Of a stretch of 64,000 nt of DNA, positions 1 to 8,949 are shown piece by piece. The DNA comes from Boswellia sacra. Its lineage: Eukaryota > Streptophyta > Magnoliopsida > Sapindales > Burseraceae. The notes beneath the pieces were generated by a model that searched no databases, was not told where the DNA came from, and worked only from the letters and a program-made list of their open reading frames with translations. Each line of letters begins with the position of its first letter. Position 1 is the stretch's first letter. The stretch covers positions 62,001-126,000 of the forward strand of contig SNVD02000483.1 of assembly GCA_013180625.2 (NCBI GenBank). The letters are read 5' to 3'. The position numbers and the translations under genes are program-made.

Positions 1-395
1 TCGTCTCTACACGACGTTTCTGAAAACATTCTGGAAGGAGGCTTCATTAATGGGCTTAAGCCTGATATACGGGTCGAGCTGAGATTGATGCAACCAAATG
101 GGTTGGCCCGATTGATGGAGGTGGCGCATCGAGTGGAGGATCGAAACTTCACATTCAACAAAAATAAATCTGGATTGAGTAAAAATTAAGGAAAAGGAAC
201 GTATGCAAATTCAAGCCCAAATATGAAGTTAAAAAACATTTTTCCTCCAACAACAGGCTTGTCCATGATCAAGCAGCCATCTTAGAATTTGGGGTCTTCA
301 TTCAAGCAACTCATAGATGCTGAATTGCAGGCAAGAAGGGATAAAGGTCTTTGTTATTAATGTGAAGAAAATTTTTTGCCAGGCCATAGATGTCG
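1..395 (+). pseudogene. Chromovirus gag C-terminal fragment with degenerate zinc knuckle
   Basis: Frame 1 from base 1 reads through a gag segment containing FINGLKPDIRVELRL and VAHRVEDRN, typical of the end of the Ty3 capsid region, and stops at 187-189. After a short low-similarity stretch, 349-393 reads as a CCHC knuckle (C-x2-C then GHRC) in which the codon between the first two cysteines is a stop (TAA, 358-360). Gag of this family packages element RNA. The fragment is non-functional. Confidence 0.75.
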
Positions 396-1129
396 ATTTA
401 GAGAACTTCAAGTATTGGTGATTCAAGAAGAGGAGACTTGTCAGCCAGAAGAGGAGGTCAGAGCTGCTGAAGAAAGTGGAAAAATACTCAATGAACCAGG
501 CGTTGTAGAGCTCTCATTGAATTCTGTTACAGGCCTCACTACTCCTAAAACCATAAAATTGAAGGGGATAGTAAAAGATAAAGAAGTCATTGTGTTGATT
601 GACATTGGGGCTACTCGTAATTTCATCTCATAAGCCCTGGTGAGTAAATTAGATATACCAGTAGACTAACACTGAAAAGTATGGGGTGCTCTTGGGAACC
701 AGTGCTCCTATTAAGGGGGCAAGTGTGTGTAAGGGAATCGTTCTACCAATGCACGAGGTTGAAATGGTAGAGGACTTCCTTCCCTTGGACCTCAGGGGGT
801 CGAATATAGTGTTGGGAATGGTGTGGCTGCAAACATTGGGGGTAATTAAATTCAATTGTAAGGAATTGACCATGGAGTTTAAAGTTAATGGTATTACAGT
901 AGTTCTCCAAGGGGATCCTAGCCTTAGTCAGACTCAAGTGAAATTAAGAATATTATGAAGGCAGTGCAAAGTGGTAGGCAGGGGGTATTGCTACAGTTGA
1001 GTGCACTTTCCCTGATGCAAGACTCTGCCTCCAATATATTTCCTAAGGCAGTGGAGGAAATTCTTAGTGAGTTCCAAGTAGTGTTTTCCATGCCGGATGG
1101 CTTGTCGCCTCACAGGGAAAAAGAACATG
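396..1129 (+). pseudogene. Chromovirus protease region and start of RT
   Basis: The retroviral-type aspartic protease is recognisable from VIVLIDIGATRNFIS (about 586-632), where the catalytic D-S/T-G reads D-I-G, so the serine/threonine position is lost. A stop follows at once (633-635). Similarity resumes in another frame at 686-955 (IVLGMVWLQTLGVIKFN, the flap and C-terminal protease strand), and again at 955-1,134 with FPKAVEEILSEFQ and HREKEHAI, the usual approach to RT. The next RT residues are found only after 10,380, across the inserted element. Confidence 0.8.
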
Positions 1130-1134
1130 CTATT
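1130..1134. repeat. 5-bp target-site duplication, left copy (CTATT)
   Basis: CTATT directly precedes the TG of the left LTR and is repeated at 10,376-10,380 directly after the CA of the right LTR. A 5-bp duplication is standard for plant Ty3-type integrase. Confidence 0.95.
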
Positions 1135-2558
1135 TGATAGGTGTCTATTTATGTATCATTTTCATATCAATTCATCTATGTTTCTTTGCTATAATCCTTG
1201 GTATTTTTATGTTTTTGTGTGGTTTTGATGTTTGTAGGAGTTTTGGAGGAACTTGCACAAAAATGGAGTAAAACCCTTCATTTTCACCTCTGCTAGTCAA
1301 CTATCTTCTCGGATTTAATTGTATTGATATACAATGAACCGGATAACATGTTATATACCGTTGGAAAGCTCTCGAAGTCTATTTTCTATAGAAATTTATG
1401 GTTCATAAATCCATTCAGTGTACCGAAAGTTATAATCAAAACAGTGTGAGAAGTATAGAAATGTAATTCCATAAATCACTGTAGCATGTATAATACGGGA
1501 CACTGTAGCAGGTTACTGTAGCAGAGTATATAAACACATTTTAGGGTTTTATTTGAATAACTTGAAGGGGGGAGAACGTGTTGGAGGCAGCATTTTTGGA
1601 TTTCTCTCATCCCTTGGAGTTCTTGAAGGAGAAAGAAGGCTTGGAAAGAGGAAGAACTACAATCCTAAGGAGATTCATCTACAAAGGAGATTTTCAAAGG
1701 ATTTGCTAAGTTTTTCTTTTCCTTTTCAATTCTGGAATTTCTCTGTATTGTATTTATGTTGTTCTTAAACATGTGTAACTGAATCTGAATTGGTTGAGGG
1801 TGATTTCAAAGCCCTTGATATGGTTTTTGTGAGTTGATTGTGCAAGAAGTTGTTATCCAATTCTCTAATTGAAGTTGCTTGTATTTTCCCATGTCTAATG
1901 CTTATGATTGCTTGCTGATTGTATTTGGGTGGCCAACTGAATATAATCTGGATATTGTCTATTGCTAGATAGAAATCTTGATCCGTAATTGTCTTGAATT
2001 TCTAATCATTAGTAGCAAAATTGTGATCAGATATTGCAATTGGAGAATACAACCTAAGTTAAATAATCCGAACTTGTGTGATTATTGCTTAGATCAACCT
2101 ATCTTTCTCATCGTAATGCATCCATTGAATTAAATTTAGAGAGCTTGTTCTAGGTTGTTTAATGGATAGAGATTAAATAAAGAGCCTGTTTTATTTAACA
2201 ACAAAGTAAGGAAAGATTGGGATAACAGAGCTTGTTGTTATCTACGGTTGATAATTTCAATGGTGTAATTGGATGACAATTCTATGATTAATTCGCAAAT
2301 CCATATCTTGTGGCAGAGAATGATCCCTTAACCAGATTTCTTTCATTGTGTAATTCTCAATTGATTTAACTTTGCATTATATTATTCTTCATTTGCTTTC
2401 GTATTGAGTTCAGTTAATCAATCAACAAAACCCCTCATTTAGTTTATTGTTGCTGGAAAATAACAAATTCAATTATAATCAATCCTCGTGGGAACGATAT
2501 CTTACTTATCACTTTATTACTTGTGCGACTAGTATACTTGCTAGTTTCGAACGCATCA
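1135..2558 (+). repeat. 5' LTR of LOG-bearing element
   Basis: Begins TGATAGGTGTC and ends GAACGCATCA; the same ends recur at 8,950 and 10,375. It holds a TATA box and three upstream CTGTAGC motifs (see separate entries). The 216-bp open frame at 1,553-1,768 lies in the transcribed part but has no recognisable homology and is not called a gene. Confidence 0.95.
1478..1534 (+). promoter_or_regulatory. LTR promoter: TATA box with three CTGTAGC motifs
   Basis: TATATAAA at 1,527-1,534 is preceded by three copies of CTGTAGC (about 1,479, 1,503 and 1,517). The right LTR keeps the three motifs, but its TATA box has become TATTTAAA (about 9,341). This is the likely promoter for the element RNA carrying the LOG ORF. 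The function of the repeated motif is inferred only from its position. Confidence 0.6.
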
Positions 2559-2564
2559 AGTTTT

Positions 2565-2582
2565 TGGCACCATTGCCGGGGA
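2565..2582 (+). other. Primer-binding site
   Basis: TGGCACCATTGCCGGGGA lies 6 bases after the LTR end. It begins TGG, complementary to a tRNA 3' CCA, and has the TGGCxCCxTTGCCGGGGA form used by Athila-type elements (tRNA-Asp in the family; the tRNA was not checked here). Confidence 0.85.
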
Positions 2583-2672
2583 TTGATTTTCTAATCGATT
2601 TGTTTTTTTGTTTTCATTGTTGATTCATATTTTTTTTTGTTTTTCTTTTCTAATTGTTTGTGTTTAGGCAAC

Positions 2673-3832
2673 ATGGTAGTAAACTTCCAACAATTCAGTA
2701 GCCGATTTGAGCCACAATTATATTGGAGTGTAAATGAGGTAAGCACTCAGAACATTGAACAACAACTTTCTGAGCTAACTTTTCTTGTGGAAAATATGCC
2801 TGTAGGAGATATGCAGCAATCTTATGCATGTGGAGTATGTTCTGCCATGGACCATCCAACCGACATGTGTCCAACTTTGCAAGAAGGAGATATAGAACAA
2901 ACCAATGCCATGGGTGGATTTCCAGGACAACCAAGGCAATGGTATGATCCTTTCTCTAATACTTACAATGCCAGATGGGGAGATCACCCTAATTTTAATT
3001 ACTGGAATCATCAACCAATCGCCCCAAATGCCATACCAAATCGGCCACAAGATTTTAATCAACCTAGAGTGCAGCAACCATTTAAAATGCAACCACCACC
3101 AATGCCGCAACCAGCATCACAACCAGCTCTAGAAAACTCAGGTATGTCACTCCAGGATATTGTTAATGCACTTGCCACTAACACAATACAATTCCAGCAG
3201 GAAACTGGGGTAAGTATCCAAAACCTGGCAAATCAAATGGGACAATTGGCTACTAGCATGAGCAAATTCGAGGGCCAAGGCTCAGAAAAATTGTCTTCTC
3301 AAACGGTGATCAATCCAAGAGAGAATGATTGTGTGATAACTTTGCAAAATGGAGAGCAATTATATGTCGTACCAGAGAAATCACAAACTGATGAAGAAGA
3401 TGACACCACTTCCACCATGAACAAGACATCATCCTCTAAGGTAAGTCTTAAAACTCCCATTCCTTCATATGTTACTCCACTTTTTCCTAGTAGATTTGCA
3501 AAATCGAAGAAGGAGGAACAAGAACAGAAAATCCTGGAAACTTCTCACAAAATCGAGGTAAATATACCACTTCTGGATGCTATCGAGCAAGTACCTTATT
3601 ATATAAAATGTCTCAAGGAGTTATGCACCAGCAAGAGAAAGTTAAAAGGAAATGAGAAAGTAAGTGTGGGGGAAAATGTTTCAGTTATTCTACAAAGAAA
3701 AATTCCTCCGAAATGCAAAGATCCAGGTACGGTCACCATTCCATGCACCATTGGTAAAACCAAGTTTGAAAGAGCTATGTTAGATTTAGGAGCATCTATT
3801 AATGTCATGTCATATTCTATTTATGCTCTTTA
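2673..3832 (+). pseudogene. Truncated Athila-type gag C-terminus and start of protease
   Basis: The open frame runs from 2,637 but the methionine at 2,673 is the better start. The capsid half of gag is absent: only about 90 bases separate the PBS from this ATG. Residues read a knuckle-like CGVCSAMDHPTDMCPTLQE (about 2,827-2,883), a Pro/Gln-rich linker, the conserved block VNIPLLDAIEQVP (about 3,560-3,598), then protease with MLDLGASINVM (about 3,777-3,809; D-L-G as in Athila relatives). A 1-base loss near 3,827 shifts the frame, so this stops as the protease begins. It cannot make a working gag. Confidence 0.85.
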
Positions 3833-4690
3833 AATCTTGGACCTTTTGCGAAAACTGCTATTACCATTCAACTTACTGATCATTTTAATGCATATCCCAA
3901 AAGAGTTGTGGAAGATGTGCTTGTGTAGGTGAATCAATTGGTTTGCCCAGCAGACTTCTATGTTCTTAAAATAGAGGATGAGACATCTCCTAATCTAACT
4001 CCGATTCTTTTAGGGAGACCATCTTTGAAAAATGTTAGAACCAAGATTGATGTTCATGATGGCACTTTCACCATGGAGTTTGATGGCAAAGTGATCCGTT
4101 TCAATATTTTCGAGGCAATGAGGTACCTTAGTGACTTGCATTCTGTTTTTGCAATTGACATTATTGATTCTTTGCCACAACAATGTTTTGAGTTAACTTG
4201 CAAGGATGGATTGGAAATGGCTATTAGTGAGCACATAGGGATAGAAAATTCCAAAGAACCAAAAAGGTTGATACAAGTGTCCAAAGAAATGGAGGAAGCT
4301 ATGGCATGCTTAGATGAGACTATAGCTATAATCACAAACAGGTATGATGTTTCGTACATTGAATTGCCTTTATCTAATGAGAAACTTCTTCCTTCTGTGA
4401 TGAAAGCCAATACCTTGGAGCTTAAGCTACTTCCAGATTATTTGAGGCATGTGTTTTTGGGTGAGAATGATTCTTTGCCAGTTATAATAGAAATGGGCCT
4501 TGCACCACTACAAGAAGAGAAACTCGTCCAAGTACTTAGAGATCACAAAATAACTATTGGGTGGATGATTGCTAACATCCAAGGCCCAGCCATATGCATG
4601 CAACAATTCTTGTTGCAAAAAGGATCCAAGCCCACTAGAGTAGCACAGCGGAGATTGGACCCTCCCATGATGGAACCAACGTCGGGCTGA
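3833..4690 (+). pseudogene. Athila-type protease and RT N-terminus, cut by a deletion
   Basis: Read after the frameshift, similarity continues as NLGPF...AYPKRVVEDVLV, then a TAG where CAG is expected (3,927-3,929), then an open frame from 3,929 with PILLGRPSLK and KIDVHDGTFTMEFDG (end of protease). RT approaches with LELKLLPDYLRHVFLGEND (about 4,410-4,466) and GSKPTRVAQRRLDPPMME. At about 4,670 it breaks off into post-pol sequence. The whole RT palm, RNase H and integrase are gone: an internal deletion of several kb relative to autonomous relatives. Confidence 0.85.
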
Positions 4691-5134
4691 GGACGTTAAA
4701 CCAAGCGCTTATTGGGAGGCAACCCAATGTTTTTGAAAAATAAATAAAAGAAAAGAAAAGAAAAATAAAATAAGGTAATAATGATCGATTTTTGTGTATC
4801 GAGGAGATTCCTTTCGTAGGCCATCAAATTGATCAGGTTTTATCTCTCTTTGCCATCTGTTTTATTTGTTTCTATATTTTTTACTTGTTTTTGACTTTTG
4901 TTTGCTATTGTGTTGTTATCTTTTTTATGTGTCTTTAGTTTCGTTTCTACTCTTTTCTTTTCTTTCCTTTTGTTTAATTTGATTATTTTGTACTTCGAAT
5001 TCATTTGTGCAACAGCTTGAGGAAACATCCAAACGGGAGCTGAAGTCATTGCTCGAAGGTTTGAAACGTGCATATCTTGGAGAAAAACAAACTCAATCGC
5101 ATTACTGGTAATAGCTCTCCTTTTCTCCTCTTCA
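4671..5134 (+). other. Post-pol leader with a stray pol-like peptide segment
   Basis: Begins with a motif seen after pol in Athila-like elements (GACGTTAAACCAAGCGC, then TTGGGAGGCAACCCAA). The rest is T-rich. At 5,016-5,111 one frame reads LEETSKRELKSLLEGLKRA then YLGEKQTQ to a stop. This resembles the approach to RT already present near 4,410, out of order here. It is preceded by TTTGTGCAACAG, a plausible splice acceptor. Confidence 0.5.
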
Positions 5135-5686
5135 ATGGATGTCGATATCTTTCTGTCGAACCTTCGTAAATATTTTTCTTCACTTCCTCAAAATGCTGTG
5201 TTCAAAATTTATAAAGTACGGATGACTAGACTTTGGGCGTTGATGCTCTTAAATGTGCCTGCGGATATCAGATGGCTTATCGAAGCCAAGGTGAGATTGT
5301 CCGATGAACCTGACATTAATCTCGCAAAATACATGCCTGGTCTAGGGAAAAGCTACTACGCCAAGAGGCGAAGAGCGAAGAGGTTACAATGCTATAAATG
5401 TGCTAGATGGAATTGTAACCATACTTGTCGTTCATTAGGTCTTGTGTTCAGAAATAGAGAAGATAAACTGTCATTTATTAAGAATGGTTTGAGTAATGAG
5501 TCGTTGGATAATGTTTTGTTAACTCTGGAGTCACATTCTTGTGGACTTGTTCAACATGAATTGCTTAATCTATGGACACAATTTCGTGATGAATTACAGT
5601 GTTATAGTCTAGGGAATCTGACTAAAAATGACCATGTTTGCCAGTTTATAAGAAAACTGGATGGGAAGCAAATCCCCGACTCATAG
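5135..5686 (+). CDS. Uncharacterised 183-aa basic Cys-rich ORF in env-like position
   Basis: Intact ORF of 183 codons between the post-pol leader and the LOG ORF. I do not recognise a cellular homologue. Visible features: a mostly hydrophobic/helical first 60 residues, an arginine/lysine stretch KRRRAKR (residues 78-83 region) followed at once by cysteines at 86, 89, 94 and 98 with His96, and further cysteines at 136, 156 and 169. No signal peptide or clear transmembrane segment. The basic stretch followed by a Cys cluster suggests a nucleic-acid-binding zinc finger. The arrangement is reminiscent of small cysteine-rich nucleic-acid-binding proteins of some plant RNA viruses, but that is inference from layout. 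It could also be a derived env-like protein. It is open while gag-protease is broken. Confidence 0.6.
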   Translation: MDVDIFLSNLRKYFSSLPQNAVFKIYKVRMTRLWALMLLNVPADIRWLIEAKVRLSDEPDINLAKYMPGLGKSYYAKRRRAKRLQCYKCARWNCNHTCRSLGLVFRNREDKLSFIKNGLSNESLDNVLLTLESHSCGLVQHELLNLWTQFRDELQCYSLGNLTKNDHVCQFIRKLDGKQIPDS

Positions 5687-6307
5687 AAGGCGTTTCAGCC
5701 GTTACTGGACGTAAAACCAGAGGAAGATGTGAGCCACAATCATAACTACTTGTATATTTGAATGCGTGTTGTTATTGTCAAATTTTTTTTCCTTGTTTCG
5801 TTTGATCTGATTATCAATGTTGTTTTTGTGTTGTTGTTGTTGTTGTTTGTTGATTTTATTTGTTTTAATTTCAAGTTTTCTTTTTGACAAACCATATGAC
5901 TACCCCATGACATAAGCACACGTGGGAGATAAGTGTGGAGGTTTTGTCAACCTCCGCCGAAAGTATATCTCTACTTTTCATGCTTCACGTGGGAGACAAG
6001 TGTGGCGGTTTTGTCAAACCCCCGAAAGTATATTTCTATTTTTCATGCTTCACGTGGGAGACAAGTGTGTAGGTTTTGTCAAACCCTGCCGAAAGCATAT
6101 CTCATTTTTTCAAATCTTGGGGCGGTAAATCTGCATCGAGCAACCCCCACCGAAGTTATGTCCTCATGTGTCAAATTTGAGAGTTTTACGTGTGTATATA
6201 TCCATTCAGTATATTTTCAAATGTCATTTTATAACCTGTCTTGCACTTGAATTGCATAATACCTAACGTACATTATTGTCTTACACAAGTTTAGAGCACT
6301 TTTAGAA
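5687..6307 (+). other. Leader of the LOG ORF with repeats and upstream ATGs
   Basis: About 620 bases separate the two cargo ORFs. They hold a T-rich tract, three hairpin repeats and several upstream ATGs (for example open frames at 5,922-6,128 and 5,933-6,250 that follow the repeats and have no homology). A ribosome scanning from the LTR cap would meet many ATGs before 6,308, so LOG expression probably needs splicing or another mechanism. TTACACAAG (ends about 6,290) and CACTTTTAG (ends 6,306) are possible splice acceptors just upstream of the LOG start. Confidence 0.5.
5919..6112 (+). repeat. Three tandem 65-67-bp hairpin repeats
   Basis: Copies start at 5,919, 5,986 and 6,051, each opening CACGTGGGAGA; a degenerate fourth may follow to about 6,165. 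Each holds the core GGTTTTGTCAA(A)CC, an inverted repeat. Copy 1 pairs GGAGGTT (5,937-5,943) with AACCTCC (5,949-5,955), extendable by G-C and T-G pairs. Copies 2 and 3 pair GGTTT with AAACC around a TGTC loop. In copy 2 the outer GG/CC pairs remain around one C-C mismatch. Each copy also carries the palindrome CACGTG. Whether the element acts as RNA structure or as a DNA site is open. Confidence 0.7.
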
Positions 6308-6958
6308 ATGAAGAAAACACCAATTCGGCGATTGCAAAATATATGCGTATTTTGTGGATCGCAATTTGGTAAAGATGGAGAGTTTACAACAGCAGCTCTT
6401 GATCTTGGTAGGACATTAGCTGCTAGGGGTATTCATTTGATTTACGGAGGGGGTAGTCTTGGGTTAATGGGGTGTGTGTCAACAGCTGCATCCCTAGGAG
6501 TGAGCAAAGTTCTCGGCATTATCCCTAAACCATTAGCGGTACGAGATATCGTAGGCAACACAATCGGGGAAGAGTTACAGGTCTCTAGTATGCATGAGCG
6601 TATTGCACATATGGTTGTTAAGTCCGATGCATTTATAGCTTTGCCGGGTGGTTATGGTACATTTGAGGAGATATTTCAAATCACCTCTTGGGCACAGCTA
6701 AACATCCATCGGAAACCCATTGGTTTGTTAAATGTCAATAATTTTTTTGATGGTTTGTTGTCTTTTCTTGATCAAGCTGTAGAAAAAAACTTCATCTCAC
6801 CGTCGGCGAGACAAATCTTGGTTACAGCTTCAACTATAGAGAAGTTAATTGATAAACTCCAAGAATTCGTCTATTCGCCTGATCCAACAATGGCTCGGAT
6901 AGATTGGTTTGGAGAAGGCAATAAAAGGCGTAGACTAGATTTAACGCTTCATCTGTAA
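6308..6958 (+). CDS. LOG: LOG-family cytokinin-activating phosphoribohydrolase, intronless, inside a retroelement
   Basis: Intact 216-codon ORF of full LOG length. LOG enzymes cleave cytokinin riboside 5'-monophosphates to free active cytokinin and ribose 5-phosphate in the cytosol/nucleus. Visible motifs: VFCGS near residue 14, YGGGSLGLMG at 46-55 (Rossmann nucleotide-binding loop), MHER at 95-98 with the family arginine at 98, and PGGYGTFEE at 113-121, the LOG signature with its catalytic glutamate. The family usually has Lys after that arginine (MHxRK); here it is Ile99. The C-terminus (residues 190-216) diverges from ordinary plant LOGs and ends Arg/Lys-rich. Plant LOG genes normally have several introns; this copy has none and lies between the LTRs in sense orientation, 622 bp after the Cys-rich ORF. 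It is probably a captured cDNA or a long-resident element gene. Activity is inferred from motifs only. Confidence 0.93.
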   Translation: MKKTPIRRLQNICVFCGSQFGKDGEFTTAALDLGRTLAARGIHLIYGGGSLGLMGCVSTAASLGVSKVLGIIPKPLAVRDIVGNTIGEELQVSSMHERIAHMVVKSDAFIALPGGYGTFEEIFQITSWAQLNIHRKPIGLLNVNNFFDGLLSFLDQAVEKNFISPSARQILVTASTIEKLIDKLQEFVYSPDPTMARIDWFGEGNKRRRLDLTLHL

Positions 6959-8935
6959 TCTCTATCTATTGGTTTGCTTCGTTTTTGTTTACTTTCTTTT
7001 TAGTGTGTTTATTTGAGATTTTTTATGTCATTTATTTTGAGTTTTTTTCAGGTTATTTCTTTCACCCCAGGTAATATTTTCTAATCATGGCTTTTAGACT
7101 GGTGGCTTAAAAAGTTCAATTCCTCTTGAAACGCATTCTGGATCTCTTCAATCCATAATGGCTGAATAATGAGGCTAACTTCTAAACTTTTTAGACCCAT
7201 TCTAACTGACTTGTTTTTGTTTGCTGGCTTGTTGGACTTTGTTATTTTACGAGTAAGTTTAGTTTTGTGTAATTTAGAGTTGTTGTGTGTTTTTGTCTTT
7301 ATCAGTTTCGATTCGAAAAAAAAAAAACATTGTGAAAAAACCTGAGAATGGCAGAATATGGGGTTTCCTTAACTCTTGAAACGCATTCTCGCTAAATAAA
7401 TATATAGTTTGTTTATTTCATGTTGTTTGAAGTGTCTTGTTTCTTGTTTTGTTCTTTCATAATAAAGGTATATAGGCTGGAAACCTTAAGTCTGCGGGCT
7501 ACTGGTCCTAAGGATTGTTGAAATATAAATCTTGACTCAGGTGTAACAATGCCACGTACCTCTTTCCTTGCATTTTGTGGGTCGATGATAAGATAATGAT
7601 TGAATTAAGAATAACTCTTGGAAAATGATAAATGATGCATGGATCTGTGTGCTTGAAATGTTTATTGGTTTTCGCTTTGCCTTTGATTCCTTGCACAACA
7701 TTGAGCACTGAGCTATTATAACTGAGTTATTTGTTTACTTAGAGAAAGTTTATGTAATTTAAGTGTTTCTTCAGATTTCAATGAATTCTAGAACTTGTTT
7801 GATGGTCACTCGAGGCGAAATCATAGACTGTGCAATATTGGGGAAATGATTTAGGCCATCTTTGGACCGTTTGAGCCTTAATAGCCAACCTTGATTGAAA
7901 TTGATCCCTAGTTACCCCTTTGAGCCTTTGTAAGCTTTTTTTTTTCTTGTTAACTCACTAAAAGATTTCCTAACCTCAAATGAATTTTTTCTTTCTCTCC
8001 AAATAGTTTGTCCCTTACCTATGAGCATGTATATCATTCATGATTACATTTTGAGCTATGTTCTATTTTTGGGAAGTTAAAGGAGGTTGGATTGTGCCAT
8101 GAGCAATGCTAGTGAGTTTTATTGTGTTAGTAAAAAAAAAAGAAAGAAAGAAAAAAAACAATTTGTACTTATCTTCCACGTACTTACACATTGAGGACAA
8201 TGTGTTGTTTAAGTGTGGGGGAGGGGAATTGCAGCAGTTTAAAAAAAAAAAGAAGAAGAAAAGAAAAAAAAAGAAAAAGAGATCTATACCCTTGAGTGTT
8301 ATTAAAAAGAATGAAACAACAAAGTGTGGGGGTGTAATTTCTTTTGTGTAAAAAAAACAATAATAAAAAGAGAGATTGAGTGTTCTGAATAAATTTGGGG
8401 GAGTCACTTGGTGAATTCGAATGAATTTTTTTATGTTATGTGGTTGAGCTCTACATAATCTTGAATGATTTATGTGTTTGTGGGTGATTTGAGCCAAATT
8501 ATTATCCTCTATCATACCTTCACCCAAGCCAAACGTTACAAGCCTAATAAAGTCCTACTTGATCCTTGGTATTGTGCTTGTCTATATTAGTGGAGAGTGA
8601 CTTGAAAAGCAGGCCTATGGAGTTCATTTATACACATATCTTCACTATTAAATACGATTTATTTTTATGCATAAACTCATCCAAGTTACAAGTAATTATG
8701 TGAAAATGGCTCTACACACACACAAAAGGAATTAAAGTAGAGTGAAACTAATCTTTGTAATGAGATTCTTGATCAAGTGTATTATTTTGAAGTTTTCCTT
8801 GGGTTATAATTAAGTACAATCTTTGAGGCCTATTTGCAAGCTAAAACATGTGTGTTTTAATTTTTTTTCTTTGAATATGTTTCGATTTAGTTTTGTTTCA
8901 TATCGTCGTAGTTGCTCGAGGACTAGCAAAGTTTA
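6959..8935 (+). other. Long non-coding 3' region of LOG-bearing element
   Basis: No convincing ORF. Contents: two copies of CTTGAAACGCATTC (about 7,124 and 7,374), T-rich tracts, and purine-rich runs of A and G (8,133-8,159 and 8,240-8,282) with repeated GTGTGGGGG-like pieces. A block at about 8,500-8,640 (including ATTAGTGGAGAGTG) is shared with the Athila-like remnant on the minus strand near 33,650-33,780. The last part holds GTTGCTCGAGGACTAGCAA (about 8,910-8,929), typical of the sequence ahead of the PPT in Athila-like elements. Confidence 0.7.
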
Positions 8936-8949
8936 AGTGTGGAGGAATT
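8936..8949 (+). other. Polypurine tract
   Basis: AAGTGTGGAGGAATTT directly precedes the TG of the right LTR. It is purine-rich but interrupted, as usual for Athila-like elements, and would prime plus-strand DNA synthesis. Confidence 0.75.

Noticed and set aside
5922..6250. Open frames of 68 and 105 codons before the LOG ORF
   Set aside because: They run through the hairpin repeats in two phases and show no homology; treated as upstream frames, not genes.
6308..6958. LOG ORF as an ordinary host gene into which LTRs happened to insert on both sides
   Set aside because: LTRs are a matched pair with one TSD, PBS and PPT, and the chromovirus frame rejoins across the whole unit; the ORF is internal to the element and has no introns.
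8106..8351. Lys-rich open frame near the end of the LOG element, and its minus-strand counterpart at 8,063-8,527
   Set aside because: Produced by A/G-rich tracts in the non-coding 3' region; low complexity and no homology.
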